Assembly (NCBI RefSeq): GCF_964340395.1
Contig: NC_135566.1
Span: forward strand, 13,777,501 to 13,832,500
Source of the DNA: Glandiceps talaboti
Taxonomy: Eukaryota; Hemichordata; Enteropneusta; Spengelidae
Direction: 5' to 3'
DNA: 55,000 nt
A model generated the notes under the pieces. That model searched no databases, was not told where the DNA came from, and worked only from the letters and a program-made list of their open reading frames with translations. Of this stretch, positions 53,500 through 55,000 are shown in pieces. Numbering within the stretch: position 1 is the stretch's first letter; every line of letters begins with the position of its first letter. Both the position numbers and the translations under genes were made by a program.

Positions 53500-53651
53500 A
53501 TATAACATCTAATTATGAGAAAAATTGTTATCTATGGATAGAGGCTGTAGAGGTTGGCCATAACCTTAATACTTTTAAAACTGCCAGGAAATCTTATGCT
53601 CAGGTTTTTAGAAAGTTGTCTGGTTTTAATTACTCAATTGTACAAAGTTAA
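53500..53651 (+). pseudogene. Terminal-exon or LINE-C-terminus-like frame
   Basis: After an acceptor-like CGTATTTTAG (ending 53499) the frame stays open for about 50 codons to TAA (53649-53651). It reads NCYLWIEAVEVGHNLNTF, then KTARKSYAQVFRKLSG. It is Trp/aromatic and Lys/Arg rich with predicted helices and looks like real protein, but I recognise no family. A 150-nt trailer with AATAAA at 53802-53807 and a long (AAT)n array follow. That arrangement equally fits the 3' end of a non-LTR retrotransposon with a microsatellite tail. The upstream stop at 53478 excludes a longer unspliced frame. Confidence 0.3.
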
Positions 53652-53801
53652 AGTTTAATGTTTGTCAGTTTGTCTATTCGTACTTTCGATGAAGTTTTGA
53701 GGAAAAAAAACTGTCAGTTTTTTAGAGAGACTGTATTTATCATGTAATCCTATCATTTCAATTGTTGTGTCAACTCTGAATATGGATATTTTCTTGTCTG
53801 A

Positions 53802-53807
53802 AATAAA
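53802..53807 (+). terminator. Candidate polyadenylation signal
   Basis: AATAAA, about 150 nt after the stop of the preceding frame and directly before the (AAT)n array. Confidence 0.4.
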
Positions 53808-53810
53808 CCT

Positions 53811-54093
<283 letters not shown>

Positions 54094-55000
54094 AACGACA
54101 TGTACTGTATTTGCATGCCTTGGAATCAGTCGTGTGGAAAAAAGTGACGTACAATCTTCATTCAATAGAATTACAAGCGTCGTCCTCGGAAGCAGATATT
54201 GTCATAAATAAACTGAGGCTTTTTAAAAAAAACATGATTTGGTACACGGATGAGGCGTTAATAACCAAGAACAGTAGGAGCTTTCTATTCCATCTGCTTC
54301 ATAAGTTCAATGACTCGAGAGAGAAACAATCATGATGTGACACTCTTCATGCATAGCAATTATAAAAAAAGAGATCGCTAATAAAAACCACTTTACGTCG
54401 ATCATAAAATGTTGTGTGGGCAGGAATTTAACTATATAACCTTTTTGCTTGCTTCACTTTGCAACACATAGTGATAGCATTTGAGATGGCTGTTGTTAAA
54501 GTCTAATCTCTTTGAAAATTTGTAGAATTCTCAATTATTTCTGACTCCTAACCTAACCTATATCCACTAAGATGCAAATGTGTTTTTTAAAATATATACT
54601 GAACTCGAAAGCAATACTAGTATAATGCAAGTTCTATAGTCGTATACCAGGATTGATAACCAAAATTCTACCGCGTTAAAGCGTGCATTGATTTGGCCCT
54701 CCTTGTATTGGATATAACAACTGACTACTTAAGGAGTTACCATGGTTAAGTTAATTAAGAAAACAAGTAAAGAAATAAATGAATATAGAACAGATGATTG
54801 GTCATTTCAAGTCTAGAATACAAACTCTCCGTCTCAAATGTGTGTACGAAAAATACGCAGTTTGGTAGAATATTGTATTATTCATAAACTATAACAATGA
54901 GATAACATAACGGTTCGATGTTGTTCCGAGAAACCAGGTACATATATAGGGATGGATACGTCTACACTTTTCAGGTTTTGTAGCATTGCCAGGCAATAGC
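54094..55000. other. Intergenic, no gene recognised
   Basis: A 74-codon frame at 54111-54335 (+) has no recognisable features. No repeat or RNA structure seen. Confidence 0.45.

Overview
The window is eukaryotic nuclear DNA from an animal with a repeat-rich, low-gene-density, AT-rich genome. The signs are one animal-type alpha/beta hydrolase gene, AATAAA polyadenylation signals, splice-like sites, very long di- and tetranucleotide arrays, and many small DNA-transposon and retroelement remnants. The mixture fits a marine invertebrate (invertebrate deuterostome or lophotrochozoan). I cannot name the species, and nothing suggests bacterial or organellar DNA.

The only gene I can name with good support is an intact, intronless ABHD15-like alpha/beta hydrolase on the minus strand at 40365-41639. 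It has an N-terminal membrane segment, a GVSAG nucleophile elbow and Asp and His triad candidates. Everything else that reads as coding is a fragment. These are a restriction-like-endonuclease C-terminus of a non-LTR retrotransposon (22632-23137, minus), a terminal-exon-like frame inside a 1.94 kb TIR element (50025-50280, minus), a second terminal-exon or LINE-end-like frame (53500-53651, plus), and a frameshifted frame near 24715-25025.

Layout: 0-5 kb has a 37-bp minisatellite, a MITE fragment and degenerate tandem repeats. 5-13.6 kb is intergenic with (TA)n, (CT)n and a large mosaic tetranucleotide array. 13.7-14.35 kb is a 32-bp minisatellite carrying repeated CCATATAAGG (CArG) sites. 15.5-22.3 kb has (CTGT)n, a foldback element, two MITE families and a tandem repeat carrying ATGCAAAT octamers. 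22.4-23.4 kb is the LINE fragment sandwiched between (CATA)/(CAGA) arrays. 26.3-27.1 kb is a nest of TIR elements. 28.4, 32.3 and 52.4 kb hold three copies of a TTAA-flanked MITE. 33.5-38.9 kb is dominated by microsatellites. 40-42 kb is the ABHD15 locus. 44.1-45.6 kb is a hAT-like MITE. 48.8-51.1 kb holds a foldback and a PIF/Harbinger-like TIR element.

The most interesting signal is three copies of a hammerhead-ribozyme core (CUGAUGA / 4-bp stem II / GAAAC / 3-bp stem III). Two lie head-to-head in a 70-bp-arm palindrome (35377-35522) and one lies at 49852-49894. All are embedded in (TA)n, and a compensatory base-pair change is visible in stem I. This is the architecture known from Penelope-like retroelements and retrozymes. 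The mobile elements do not work together with the gene; the window is mainly a record of nested insertions.
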